Origin: Trichoplax adhaerens
Taxonomy: Eukaryota; Placozoa; Uniplacotomia; Trichoplacea; Trichoplacidae
Assembly (NCBI RefSeq): GCF_000150275.1
Contig: NW_002060945.1
Location: 2,565,172 to 2,629,171, forward strand
Length of the DNA: 64,000 bases
Reading direction: 5' to 3'
The position numbers and the translations under genes are program-made. Position 1 is the stretch's first letter; each line of letters starts with the position of its first letter. Below are positions 34,701 to 43,500 of the stretch, piece after piece. The notes under the pieces are model-generated. The model saw only the letters and a list, made by a program, of their open reading frames with translations. It searched no databases and was not told where the DNA came from.

Positions 34701-37011
34701 CCTTTAGTAAATATTTCACTAAATGATGCTGCCTAGAACCGAACACAAAATATTAGTCACAAACTCTTGTACATTAATTTACAGATGAGTAGGTCTTTTA
34801 ACATTACCGCTACATTATCTGAAGTATTCTAAACATTGAAATTTTCGATCATACATGCTGGTACATAACTAGTTGGGAACCTTTATCGACATTCTTTCGG
34901 TTATTATTTAGAAATTTCTGATAAATTAATAGCACAATTTGAGCTCATAAGTGGCATTAAATCTGCCAGTTAAATTTATTCAGTCACAGCGTCCCAAAAT
35001 TTATAATATTTCTTGCTTTACTTCCTAAAGATATTGTACAAAAATTTGTGAATGTATGTCGCTATTTTTTGAGTGAATAGGGATTTTATAACGAATATAG
35101 AATTTCAGCATTTATAGCCTAACAATAGTAATAGTATGCTAAATCAAATTACTTTCTCTATCGTAACAGACCTGCCTAAAGTTATGAGGATAGTTCTGCA
35201 ACCTTTCGCTGTAAACAATTATGAACATTTCTGCAGCTAAATTGCTTTTCGGACTTATAATACTCCATAGATCAGATATTTTATAGGAAGAATTCTAGTC
35301 TACCATGTTTGAACTAGAACTTGTAAACCCATTTAATTATCATTTATTCACTTTCAAGCTTCAATTGATACATAAGTTCCAGTCCAGCGCTACATTTATT
35401 AAGCACTATTTATCATGAACATGTCATAACCACACAAACAGTAGCAGTCATAAACGGCGATCTAGTATTTTAGATGTACTAAGCTTTGATTGCCAATGAA
35501 TAACCGATTCATAAATCGATCGGGTTCATGTCAATATTATGCATAACTGCTATCTTGTGCTCTAAAATTTCCATTTGCATACTCAATGAAGATGCTTGTC
35601 AGCCAAATCGTTGCCAGAATAATGGAATATGCTCAGTAAGCCATGTTCGAGGTAATACAATTCATTACAGATGCAGCTGTCAATCTGGATTTTACGGAGG
35701 ACACTGCGAAGGAAGTAAGTGAACAGATATTTATAAATACTCCATTAAACAATGTTCGAATGCAATCCAAAGGATTTAGTCTAGAACTCGTTTGCACTTT
35801 AATATACCATCGTTTAAGACACTACTCTAACATCAAAACTTTAAGACATGACATATGACATTGTTTGAAAAGCTTTAAATAGTGAAGCTTTCGACTGAGA
35901 AGTATGAGTGACTGCGGAAGTTAAGGTCAAATTACATTTTAGTTGTTATTAGCGTAATCAGTAACTGACTATTACAGCTATATAAGACCAGCATCTTATA
36001 GTAAGATTTGGGTCTTTTACTGGTATGTACTGGCGGCATCTATGTTTTGCCTGAGAAACAATACTTAATATTCTCGAGCTGTTTCCGTAATGGCTATTGT
36101 ACGGACAACATAAGTAATTAGTCAATGAAACTAAATTACATCTTCTATAGTTAGATCAGATAAAATGTTGGCAAGTTAATGATATTTGTAGGAATAGATA
36201 TGGCTAGGTATAAGACTTTTTTAAGGGCATTAGTTAATGGCACGTCTTTACTCATTTTTTTAATAAATTATAACTCTCAGACTCTACAGTAAGTCATTGT
36301 TGCTCTTAAAGTAAGAAGTAATAGCTAAAATATGTGGAAATCATGAAAATTTAAGCTTGATGGTAATTATTAAGGTGTCTGTCAACCTGATTCATGTTAT
36401 AATGGAGCCACATGTTATGCACTCGGACGTGACGCAGAGTGCCGCTGTAGGCAGGGTTACTTTGGGGCGAGATGTCAATATGGTAAGGATTAGTAATTGC
36501 ATTCGGGTTTTCGTAGTTTGGATAGATTATATTATTGGTTAGGTATCAATTATTGCTAACAGATATAACATTCTTACATAACATTAAACTCATACTAACT
36601 ACTAACATTTATTAAGAGATATTAATATAAACTAGATGCAATACGAATTTTAAAAATGTACTAAAAATGAATGGTAGGCATGATAGATCGATTTATTGAA
36701 TAAAACACAATTAAACTGCGGTGATATTAGTAACAAGCAATCATTACTACTTTAATTTATATTTAATGTGTAGCTATGAAGTAGTGCTAATAGTACTGAA
36801 TAAAATTCCTGATATAAAGAATAATCCAATTCAGTATTTCTTTCTCTAGCAGTCAGTTTTCTTAATGAATTACTAGCTGTTTAACTCTCATGGTAACATT
36901 AATTTATACTATATTTCCATCCTAGCATGGCCACAGTGCAGTTGTTGGAATATGCCGTGCCTATGGAATAAACTCATGGCTGGGCAATGCCCTAAATTGT
37001 TTCATCTTTAA
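25632..37011 (+). CDS. Gene G3: D8C/EGF multidomain protein, 22 recognised exons
   Basis: Head: EGF, EGF, calcium-binding EGF, D8C (exons 4-5), EGF, one degenerate calcium-binding EGF (7), divergent D8C-like pair (8-9). Then twelve EGF exons (10-21) and the terminal WPQCSCW exon (22). About 907 codons. Same order and nearly the same exon lengths as G2, but it has lost the counterpart of G2 exon 7, carries a decayed EGF exon at 29643-29673, and has a freshly duplicated EGF exon (16 and 17). As in G2, the signal-peptide exon is not found. Inferred role: extracellular multidomain protein. Transcript continuity is inferred from order and phase. Confidence 0.72.
25973..26083 (+). CDS. G3 exon 2: EGF
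   Basis: EGF domain starting INPCRSTPCGHGVC, with GFNYQCLCKKGYTGVNCDQ at the end. The acceptor ttacag and first residues justify the start chosen for G2 exon 2. Confidence 0.88.
26221..26343 (+). CDS. G3 exon 3: calcium-binding EGF
   Basis: DIDECDLKISNCASKC with CTNTFGSYRCSC (the Asx-hydroxylation pattern) and LLPDGQTCIG. The only phase-1 donor at the conserved place is GTTGTA, which is poor; exon length (123) and paralogues support it. Confidence 0.87.
26447..26665 (+). CDS. G3 exon 4: D8C domain, N-terminal half
   Basis: [52 protein letters not shown]. Three cysteines as in G2 exon 4. HCGA replaces HCGT. 219 nt, donor GTAGTA. Confidence 0.9.
26997..27155 (+). CDS. G3 exon 5: D8C domain, C-terminal half
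   Basis: [46 protein letters not shown]. Five cysteines; Cys-Arg in place of Cys-Cys. Donor GTTAGT. The open frames at 27015-27225 in other frames are shadows. Confidence 0.9.
27562..27666 (+). CDS. G3 exon 6: EGF
   Basis: EGF domain CKPNPCLHGTC ... CDCRPGFEGKLCQQ, 105 nt. Arg-Arg-Thr-Ser-Asn-Gly-Phe separates C3 and C4. O-fucose consensus absent, as the loop is one residue short. Confidence 0.88.
27898..28020 (+). CDS. G3 exon 7: EGF derived from a calcium-binding EGF
   Basis: TNGCGHNKGGCQGTC, HGYHCSCPSGQEL and NHTCNG. Same length (123) and motifs as G2 exon 8, but DINEC has become DTNGC, which removes the conserved Glu. Calcium binding is therefore doubtful. Acceptor ataag is AT-rich and short. 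Confidence 0.86.
28184..28375 (+). CDS. G3 exon 8: divergent D8C-like module, N-terminal half
   Basis: DPCAASGTRFKDSLTT, YRLSKMKKLC, IKWYQSSQHPRC, IARWINVT. 192 nt, aligned over its whole length with G2 exon 9 and G4 exon 11. Donor GTAAGT. Confidence 0.8.
28688..28849 (+). CDS. G3 exon 9: divergent D8C-like module, C-terminal half
   Basis: [44 protein letters not shown]. Acceptor gacag gives a clean phase-1 start, and the 162-nt length fixes the less obvious start of G2 exon 10. Confidence 0.8.
29353..29463 (+). CDS. G3 exon 10: EGF
   Basis: EGF domain CFGHKCMHGRC ... CDCNKGYSGEFCQF, then Asp-Ile before donor GTATGT. The two extra residues match bases that are intronic after G2 exon 12, indicating a shifted donor. 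Confidence 0.85.
29643..29673 (+). pseudogene. Decayed EGF exon (3' fragment only)
   Basis: Reads Lys-Glu-Tyr-Tyr-Gly-Lys-Tyr-Cys-Gln-Leu and then a perfect phase-1 donor GTAAGT, exactly the end of an EGF exon like G2 exon 13 (GYHGKYCQL). Upstream the frame has stops and no C1-C5. It sits between live EGF exons, where G2 has an additional copy. Confidence 0.7.
29780..29884 (+). CDS. G3 exon 11: EGF
   Basis: EGF domain CNNNKCKNGVC ... CNCTEGYYGEYCQY with NKNSYMC. Donor GTATGT. Counterpart of G2 exon 14. Confidence 0.88.
30181..30288 (+). CDS. G3 exon 12: EGF
   Basis: EGF domain CKWNPCLNGKC ... CDCKSGYYGRNCSQ. One extra residue before C1, as in G2 exon 15. Trp in the first loop is unusual. 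Confidence 0.88.
30977..31081 (+). CDS. G3 exon 13: EGF
   Basis: EGF domain CNPNPCANGQC ... CHCKEGFHGKYCQS; donor GTTAGA directly after TCT T, as in G2 exon 16. Acceptor acaag. Confidence 0.87.
31181..31291 (+). CDS. G3 exon 14: EGF
   Basis: EGF domain CQSNPCQNGGQC ... CNCRSGYYGENCQN; donor GTAGGT. Separated from exon 13 by only 99 nt, the same arrangement as in G2. Confidence 0.88.
31590..31700 (+). CDS. G3 exon 15: EGF
   Basis: EGF domain CKANSCRNNGKC ... CSCRFGYYGKFCEN with EPLQGAQYR before C4. Acceptor atgaag, donor GTTAGT, as in the G1 exons. Confidence 0.87.
32293..32403 (+). CDS. G3 exon 16: EGF (first of a recent duplicate pair)
   Basis: EGF domain CQMNTCKNGGNC ... CICSRGFYGTHCEN. 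Almost the same as exon 17, and the intron that follows is also similar, so a unit of about 313 nt was copied in tandem. Confidence 0.88.
32606..32716 (+). CDS. G3 exon 17: EGF (second of a recent duplicate pair)
   Basis: EGF domain CQTTSCKNGGNC ... CSCRRGFYGTHCEN with EPTYGSNYR. It differs from exon 16 at about ten residues; frame and splice sites are intact in both. Confidence 0.88.
33247..33357 (+). CDS. G3 exon 18: EGF
   Basis: EGF domain CRSNSCKNDGVC ... CRCKPGFLGQYCER. Donor GTTAGC. Leu replaces Tyr in the GFYG motif. Confidence 0.88.
34004..34120 (+). CDS. G3 exon 19: EGF with longer last loop
   Basis: EGF domain CDSNPCKNSGKC ... CSCQHERGYYGRHCEK. Two residues are inserted between C5 and C6, giving 117 nt. 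Donor GTTTGT is a variant of the usual GTTAGT. Confidence 0.84.
35592..35714 (+). CDS. G3 exon 20: EGF with longer C3-C4 loop
   Basis: EGF domain CQPNRCQNNGIC, then SVSHVRGNTIHYR before CSCQSGFYGGHCEG. The insertion of about four residues gives 123 nt. The similar tail GFYGGHCE links it to G1 exons 1 and 4. Confidence 0.87.
36375..36482 (+). CDS. G3 exon 21: EGF
   Basis: EGF domain CQPDSCYNGATC ... CRCRQGYFGARCQY with GRDAE before C4. Position and lack of an aromatic before C4 pair it with G2 exon 24. O-fucose consensus YNGAT is present. Confidence 0.86.
36926..37011 (+). CDS. G3 exon 22: terminal WPxCxCW exon with stop
   Basis: WPQCSCWNMPC, LWNKLMAGQC, then PKLFHL and TAA. Four cysteines in nearly the same places as G2 exon 25; the sequence between them has diverged. 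Acceptor cctag, then phase 1. Confidence 0.75.
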
Positions 37012-39646
37012 CATAAATTTTGAAGTTTTTAATGATTTTTGCCATCTTAATTAATCTAGAATCAACATGATTAAATATTTACGTAGATATTTCAATAGTA
37101 CATTTGCCTCTTAGTACTTCGCGTAGCTAGCTTAAATAGTTGGATAATTTAGTCTATGCTGCAATAGTTTATTAGTATACTCACCGATTGATAGCCTGCA
37201 TTAAAGACAGTAGAATAGGAATAGGGATGGCCGTTATACTGCATTTTAAGTCTAGAAAAATGTTTCTTGATTAATTGTAATATTTGGTTTACTTAAAAAA
37301 TAAATTTATCCTCACTGATGGTTTAATTAAGCTAAAATAAAATACCAAACGATTATTAAGTTCGTTCTACCAATTTACTAGTGCTCACTTCTCGGTTATG
37401 ATTAAACAGTTGCAAGCATGCATGATTATATTGAAGAATAAGATTTAAGGAATAATTTTAACATATTTAGCTTTAACATTTGCACGGTTAAAGCCAAAAT
37501 ACTGCAAAAGTTTGTGTCAATACTTGTCTTAGCCAATCTAATTGCTCACTTTATTTCATTTAAACTTTCACAAATTAGAATCTATTGCTATTACTGTTAT
37601 TGATCAAATAAGAACAATTTCAGAAAAAGACAAAAATGTAAAAGATTGTAATTGAAAATTGACACTAAATACTTACTCGCGTAACCGTAGCTTATGTCAG
37701 GATTGTCCATATTGTTGTGGTAAAACTAAATCTAATGCTCTTATAACTGTTTTAGAAGAAAATACTCTGTAAATGGAAGTAAAAAGCGTAAGTTAAGTTT
37801 GATGTTGTTATTTGTAGTCATTTAATCTGATTACAGTAGTTTGTGAGTCTTAAGGCTATTAAAGTAGTTATAGATTATATCTGGTATGATGAGGTAGCAA
37901 ATTTGCACTATTCGTACTATAGACATAAGAAATATCATATTTTAAAAAATTCAATTGTTACTAATAAAAATCAAATTATGGTATCATAAGTTTAAAATTC
38001 TAAGGTTCCAGACCACTAAGATTTCTTACCAAGCTGATAAAAGATGCAATACAGTAGTTCCATACTTATAGGTAGAGAAATTTATGGAGTCAGGGACCTC
38101 TTAGGTAAAAATTAATGAAAGAAAAGATTATTTAAAATTTCAGAAAAAAGATCGCCTTCTCCCTTTCGAAAAATTTATTCTTTGGGAGGCTCTGGTAGAA
38201 TAAGGATACGAGTTAATAAAAATTCACTCTTGATTTTTGGTGATTAATTGCTGTGATAAAATTCGGTCACGAAAATTCCAAAGTTATAGAAAATTAGAAC
38301 TTTATTAGATCTAATACAAAGACTAGCTACACACAGCTCTACTCTAGCCGAATACAACTACTGAAAGACTTCTAGAAAGAACAATCAGATAATCTAATAT
38401 CTCCAACTTTCATACTCTCGATGGCCTTCCCAGCTACAATGAGCATAGCAGTATTCTAACATATTTTACACGTATTCAGATTATTATTAGTCACAATATT
38501 TTACAGCGAGCCATCTTTAATTCAACATGGAAATGAATACAGTAATTTCGTAGACATTATTCCTACTACTCAAAGTACAATGAACTAAACATATCCTAAT
38601 ATATGATTTACAATTCTATTTCTACCTCTAACCTTATTAGTAGCTCAACATCTTACTGTATATAGTCATCTGTATTTTAGCATAGAGTCTATCCTTACAG
38701 TCTATAATAATGGGCTACTAAATATATGTCATAAGATAAATATAGAAAAGACACTACCGTACATCATACTAAACGTGGCTAATAGTCTACAATTACTGCA
38801 GTAATGGCTCTTATATCTTAATATGGCTGATGTAGAACAAATTATTAACAGTTGTAGTGCTTCTTTCGATGGGAAATGGATTCTAGATATACCTACGTAA
38901 AACTTTGAGCAGCTATAACTAGCAAAACTTTTAAGATAATTTATACTAAAATTGCATAATTTCAATTGATTAAATTGCGATCGGAATGTAAAGGTTAAAC
39001 TTCGCGCCGCCAATAAAGGAAATAAGTAAAGCCTTACTAATCCGGTATCAGTGCCGTAGCTTAAATTCTATGTTAATGGGGCACCTGATTAAAATTTTCT
39101 TTAATTTATTTGGAAGTTGTAAGATAGACTTTGCTACCATTACTGAAGTTTATTTATTGATATATTTCAACCAATGATAGCAGCCTGGTATGCTTATAAT
39201 ATGTTTAGGGGAAGTTACTCCTTCAATTTATGCAAATGTATTTTTTCTATGAAATAAATTTTAGCTGCTCATAAGAAATCGATTGACAGCAATATCGAGT
39301 TACTCAATTCTACATTGGTACAGATTAGAACATTCTTACCATTACTATGCTACTCCAGTACTTCGCTTTTAGTCCTCAATATCCAAAAAAACCATTAAGT
39401 AATTATAATAATTATCTCAAGTGCTCTAGTTAGAGTTCATTTGATTGCTAAACTGCCGCTAGGATCATTGTCTGGATGAGAAGAGATATCAAACTGATAA
39501 CAACAGAATTTAAGATGGCGCACACAGCCCTATTCATGCACGTAGATTCGTATAAATGACCATGCATTATTGACAACTAGCATACCTTAGCACCAATAAT
39601 TGCAATAGTAAATAAATAATTTTCTAAAATATAGCATTACAATCTA
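37012..39646. other. Gap between G3 and G4
   Basis: AT-rich sequence without EGF or D8C signatures. It contains the 544-nt LTR-like repeat listed separately. The 94-residue minus-strand open frame at 38729-39013 partly overlaps the repeat and has no recognisable content. Confidence 0.5.
38252..38795 (-). mobile_element. LTR-like dispersed repeat, copy 1
   Basis: Aligned end to end with 57775-58319, with about 19 differences by eye (roughly 96-97% identity). On the minus strand it begins near TGTAGACTATTAG and ends TTTTATCACA, with AATAAA about 45 nt before the end, as in an LTR. The flanks attgc and attac would be an imperfect 5-nt target duplication. No internal coding region, so a solo LTR is the best guess; the class is not certain. 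Confidence 0.55.
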
Positions 39647-39719
39647 ATGATGCGATTAGCCTATTTCTACTTTCAGATACTGATTCTAGCGCTAAACATT
39701 CCTATCAACTATTATCATA
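39647..39719 (+). CDS. Candidate first exon of G4 with signal peptide
   Basis: Met-Met-Arg-Leu followed by a hydrophobic run (AYFYFQILILALNIP), 24 codons, then donor GTAATT in phase 1, the phase needed to join the first D8C exon at 40318. Splicing would give Asn-Pro-Cys at the junction. It is supported only by hydrophobicity, position and phase; no paralogous first exon was found near G2, G3 or G5. Confidence 0.33.
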
Positions 39720-40317
39720 GTAATTTCTTCAATATTCAAATTGCATCTATTCATAGTCAGACTTGCGTTAGGGCCCCTTATGTTGATAGACCCCACATTG
39801 CTAACTATTTGCAGTTCTAATATAACGCTCTTAATTCTCCAGCTAAATAATCAAAGCTCTCGATGACAATATGGCGGCATGCAAAAATTTTTATAAAACA
39901 ATTCTTAAGTGCATTATGGTAAGCTAAAGAATAAAATTTACTTTATAGCTATCTTCTTGAAAGTACTGTTGATAAGTCTTCTAATGAGATCCAGTTATCT
40001 AATTAAAATTAGCATATTTGAAAACTAGTGGGCTTTTGCGTATTGCGATGTAAGTGCATGTAGTTATAAAGTGATGAATATTTGCAATTCGCCAATATCT
40101 ATTCTTATAGGTCCTAGCCACCCTATATAACCTATCTTTAACTGCGGGTAAAACACCTTATTCAAGTAATAAAATGAAATAGATTAAATAAATTATTACT
40201 GCCTTCAGTTTAAGGAATGATCATAATTTAATCAAAATAATTTAAGATTAGTCTTCTCTTACACGTAGTGGATGAAAAATGTAACTTGCAGTGATTTATT
40301 TATTTAATCTACAATAG

Positions 40318-40539
40318 ATCCTTGCCAGAATTATGATATTTTACGTGACAGGAGTAGATCGGTATTATCAACTTCAAGTCAAAATCAGTTGATATATCGA
40401 TGTGATAACAAACTGACTCATAATTGGTATCGATTTTCTGCTGGAAATGTAAGCCAACAGATAGAAACTAAATGCGTCAAAGGTTATGGAAAGTGCTCTA
40501 CTTTATCAACGGGTTGGATGCGAGGCAGTCATCCAAAAG
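40318..40539 (+). CDS. G4 exon 1: ten-cysteine D8C, N-terminal half
   Basis: [48 protein letters not shown] and ending at HPKG. Four cysteines, including the TKC one that the later D8C of this gene lacks. 222 nt, donor GTACGG. Confidence 0.9.
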
Positions 40540-43500
40540 GTACGGACATATAAACGCTACTTTAACGAAGAGGTATCGAAACAAGAGTTGTTCTTGTAAA
40601 GCTTTACAATTAGCAATTAAATTAGAGTAAGCTTGCCTTTAGTACTTACCTTGAAAGAAAGTAACCTAATTTTAATACCTTTTTAATATCCTTTTGTGTA
40701 TATTCCTCAATGTCCGTATATTCTGATTGGTATCTCTGATCTGCTAGTATCTGATCTAGTGGTTAATAGAACCGTTTGTTTTGGCCTCCCTAGTCAATGT
40801 TGCTTTCTAAATTCTACTATTCAAGTCAAAAACTGTGGCGATTTTATCATTTATCAGCTACCATCAACAAGTAAAATGCCTGTATGTGCTCGTTATTGCT
40901 CAAATGCAGTAGGTAATCTCTTGAATTCAGTTCTAATATCGTATCCGCCGTAGATTTTAATCTTTATTAGGTGAAGTTAGATTTAGATGTCACCAATGTC
41001 TCTTCATCCATAATTTCAGATCACTGCGATCCAAATCCATGTCAACACGATGGTACATGTAGCAGAACTAGTCAGAAGTATATTTGTCACTGTCCAGAGG
41101 ATTTTATCGGTCAAAATTGTCAAATTGGTAATTGTAGCTATTAATGAGTGGCAATTTATAGCAGTACGTTAGCTGCTATTCTAAAGAATGCCTAAACTTG
41201 TATTTAAAATTGAATGATTTAATAGATTTAATCAACAATTTATCTGATATAGCAATCGATCCATGCAAGAGTAATCCTTGTGTTCATGGTGCTTGTAAAG
41301 CAGATGGTCATAACTACCGGTGTCTCTGCTCGAAAGGCTATACAGGAAAGAATTGTAATCTAGGTACGGTATTATTTCCTATCACTTGCCATAGCAGTGG
41401 TAGTCTAAGCTTGAAATAGCGATGCAATTATAAAATAAACAAATCTAATTCCAGTTATTGGTGCTGGTTTTTCAAACTGAACTTAGATATCGATGAATGC
41501 CAGCTCAAAATTTCACAGTGTGCTGATATTTGCATAAATATTCCAGGAAGTTATTACTGTTCATGTAAAAGAGGCAACGCATTATTGCTTGATCGTTATA
41601 CGTGTATAGGTAAAGAAGACAATATGATGAACTTTCCAATACAGTTACATAGCCTTTCTTAATGATATGATATCACTCGAAAATATTTCGATTGTAGATC
41701 CGTGCATATCACATGCAGAGATAAAAGATGTTACAAGATCAGTTACAACATCTCCTGGTTCCACAATACAATGCGATCGTGATATTCTACAACACAATAA
41801 TTTTACTTGGTATCGATTTAATGGTGGCCCATCGAGCCAAATGATGCCTACCACTAAAGTGAGTATGATACGATGTGGCACGGTATCTACGGGATGGCTT
41901 GCACAAATTCATCCTACAGGTAAAAATTCTATTTCAATATCGAAGATATTTCTGTTGATAATCGATCGTCTTTAGCATTGAGTCTAATAGTAATTTAATT
42001 TTTATTTAAGCAATAATCAATGAATATAATATGCTGTGATGACTATAGCATAAATACCCTAAATCTCTCTGGAATAAGTAATATTTAAAGCTTCTGAAAT
42101 GATATTTATCAGTTAGTCAAGGAATCGTCAATGCAACAGTCTGCTTTACATGGGGTCCTAATGATTGCAACTGGAAACAGACCGTTCGCATCAAAAACTG
42201 TGGTAGTTATTATGTCTACCAACTACCTCCTCCACCACGATGTTATCTTCGCTACTGCTCTGATCGCTATGGTACGTAAAAATTTTACAGTTGTCATTCG
42301 ATTACAATTAGTGTATAGATCATCTATGTTTTTTTAATTTAATAATCGCCTAAGTTATAACATAAGGCCAATTATTTCTATTTTTACGATACCACATAGT
42401 TTTTACAAATTAAGTCGGCATAATAGATCTTGTAACTAGATGCAGTGCAGTAAGGTAGTAACGTTAATGAGTTTTACTACGAAGCCTTTACAATTTCGAC
42501 ATCTTTTAGATGATGTAAATGATGATAAATAGATCTATCTAATGATAAGCCTGATCATGCCTATTAATTAAATGCTAGATTTTCTTTGGCCAATATACTT
42601 TTGGTGCTATTCTATAGTGCATGAGTAAATGAAAATTTTGTTTTAATTGCAGACTATTGCAAGCCTAATCCTTGCATGAATGGACATTGTCAGCAAATTT
42701 CATTGGGATTTCACTGTAACTGTTCAGCTGGATATACAGGCAACTATTGTGAACTAGGTGTGATATGCCTTCGTAGTAGTATTTTAAGTACTAGTAAATT
42801 TATATTCTTTTATAATCTATTTGTAATTCTTTTAATTTTTATGGTCAAGAATAGTTTTGTAATTATTTCTATTTAAATTTTGCATGATAATTTGTCAAAG
42901 CCCTTTGCTTCTTTACGCATCGATAGCTGTTTATGATAATTACAAGATGCAATTGATTACATGATGTTACAGATCGTATCTATCAGCGATTTAACACTTT
43001 CTTGCTACTAATTTTTTTTGCTACTAATTTTTGCTCATTTTGCATTGATAAATTAGATGCAGACTAAATGCTACAGTGATACTTTGCTTTTATTTTGACG
43101 ATATAGATATTAATGAATGTGCTTCTAATCCATGCTACAAAGGAAGTTGTATCGATCATGTTAATAAGTATACGTGTGTATGCCAAAATGGTATAACGGG
43201 TTCACGATGTGATGCAGGCAAGTCATTAGAATAATTATATCACCTTGCTTGAATTGGTAGATTGGTACTTTGCTGAATCATTGCATACATATTTCTATGC
43301 TATTGATAATGGCGGCGTTGGCTAAAAGAGTAATTAATGATATCGATTTTATTTAATGTTAGAGCGGATATACAATCACTTGTTTTAGTCATAAAATTAT
43401 CTAATCTATATCATTTTTAGATATAAATGAATGCTGGCATAATAATGGCGGATGCGAAGGAAAGTGTCATAACGTGGCTCATAGTTATTACTGTAGTTGC

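Larger units (their letters stand above)
26666..36925 (+). other. G3 long introns
   Basis: Introns above 300 nt: 26666-26996, 27156-27561, 28376-28687, 28850-29352, 29464-29779 (contains the decayed exon), 30289-30976, 31701-32292, 32717-33246, 33358-34003, 34121-35591, 35715-36374 and 36483-36925. Apart from the decayed exon I recognise nothing in them. The 1.5-kb intron 34121-35591 is the largest. Confidence 0.6.

Noticed and set aside
38729..39013. A 94-residue minus-strand open frame
   Set aside because: Overlaps the LTR-like repeat, has no known motif, and is not open in the second copy beyond the repeat edge.
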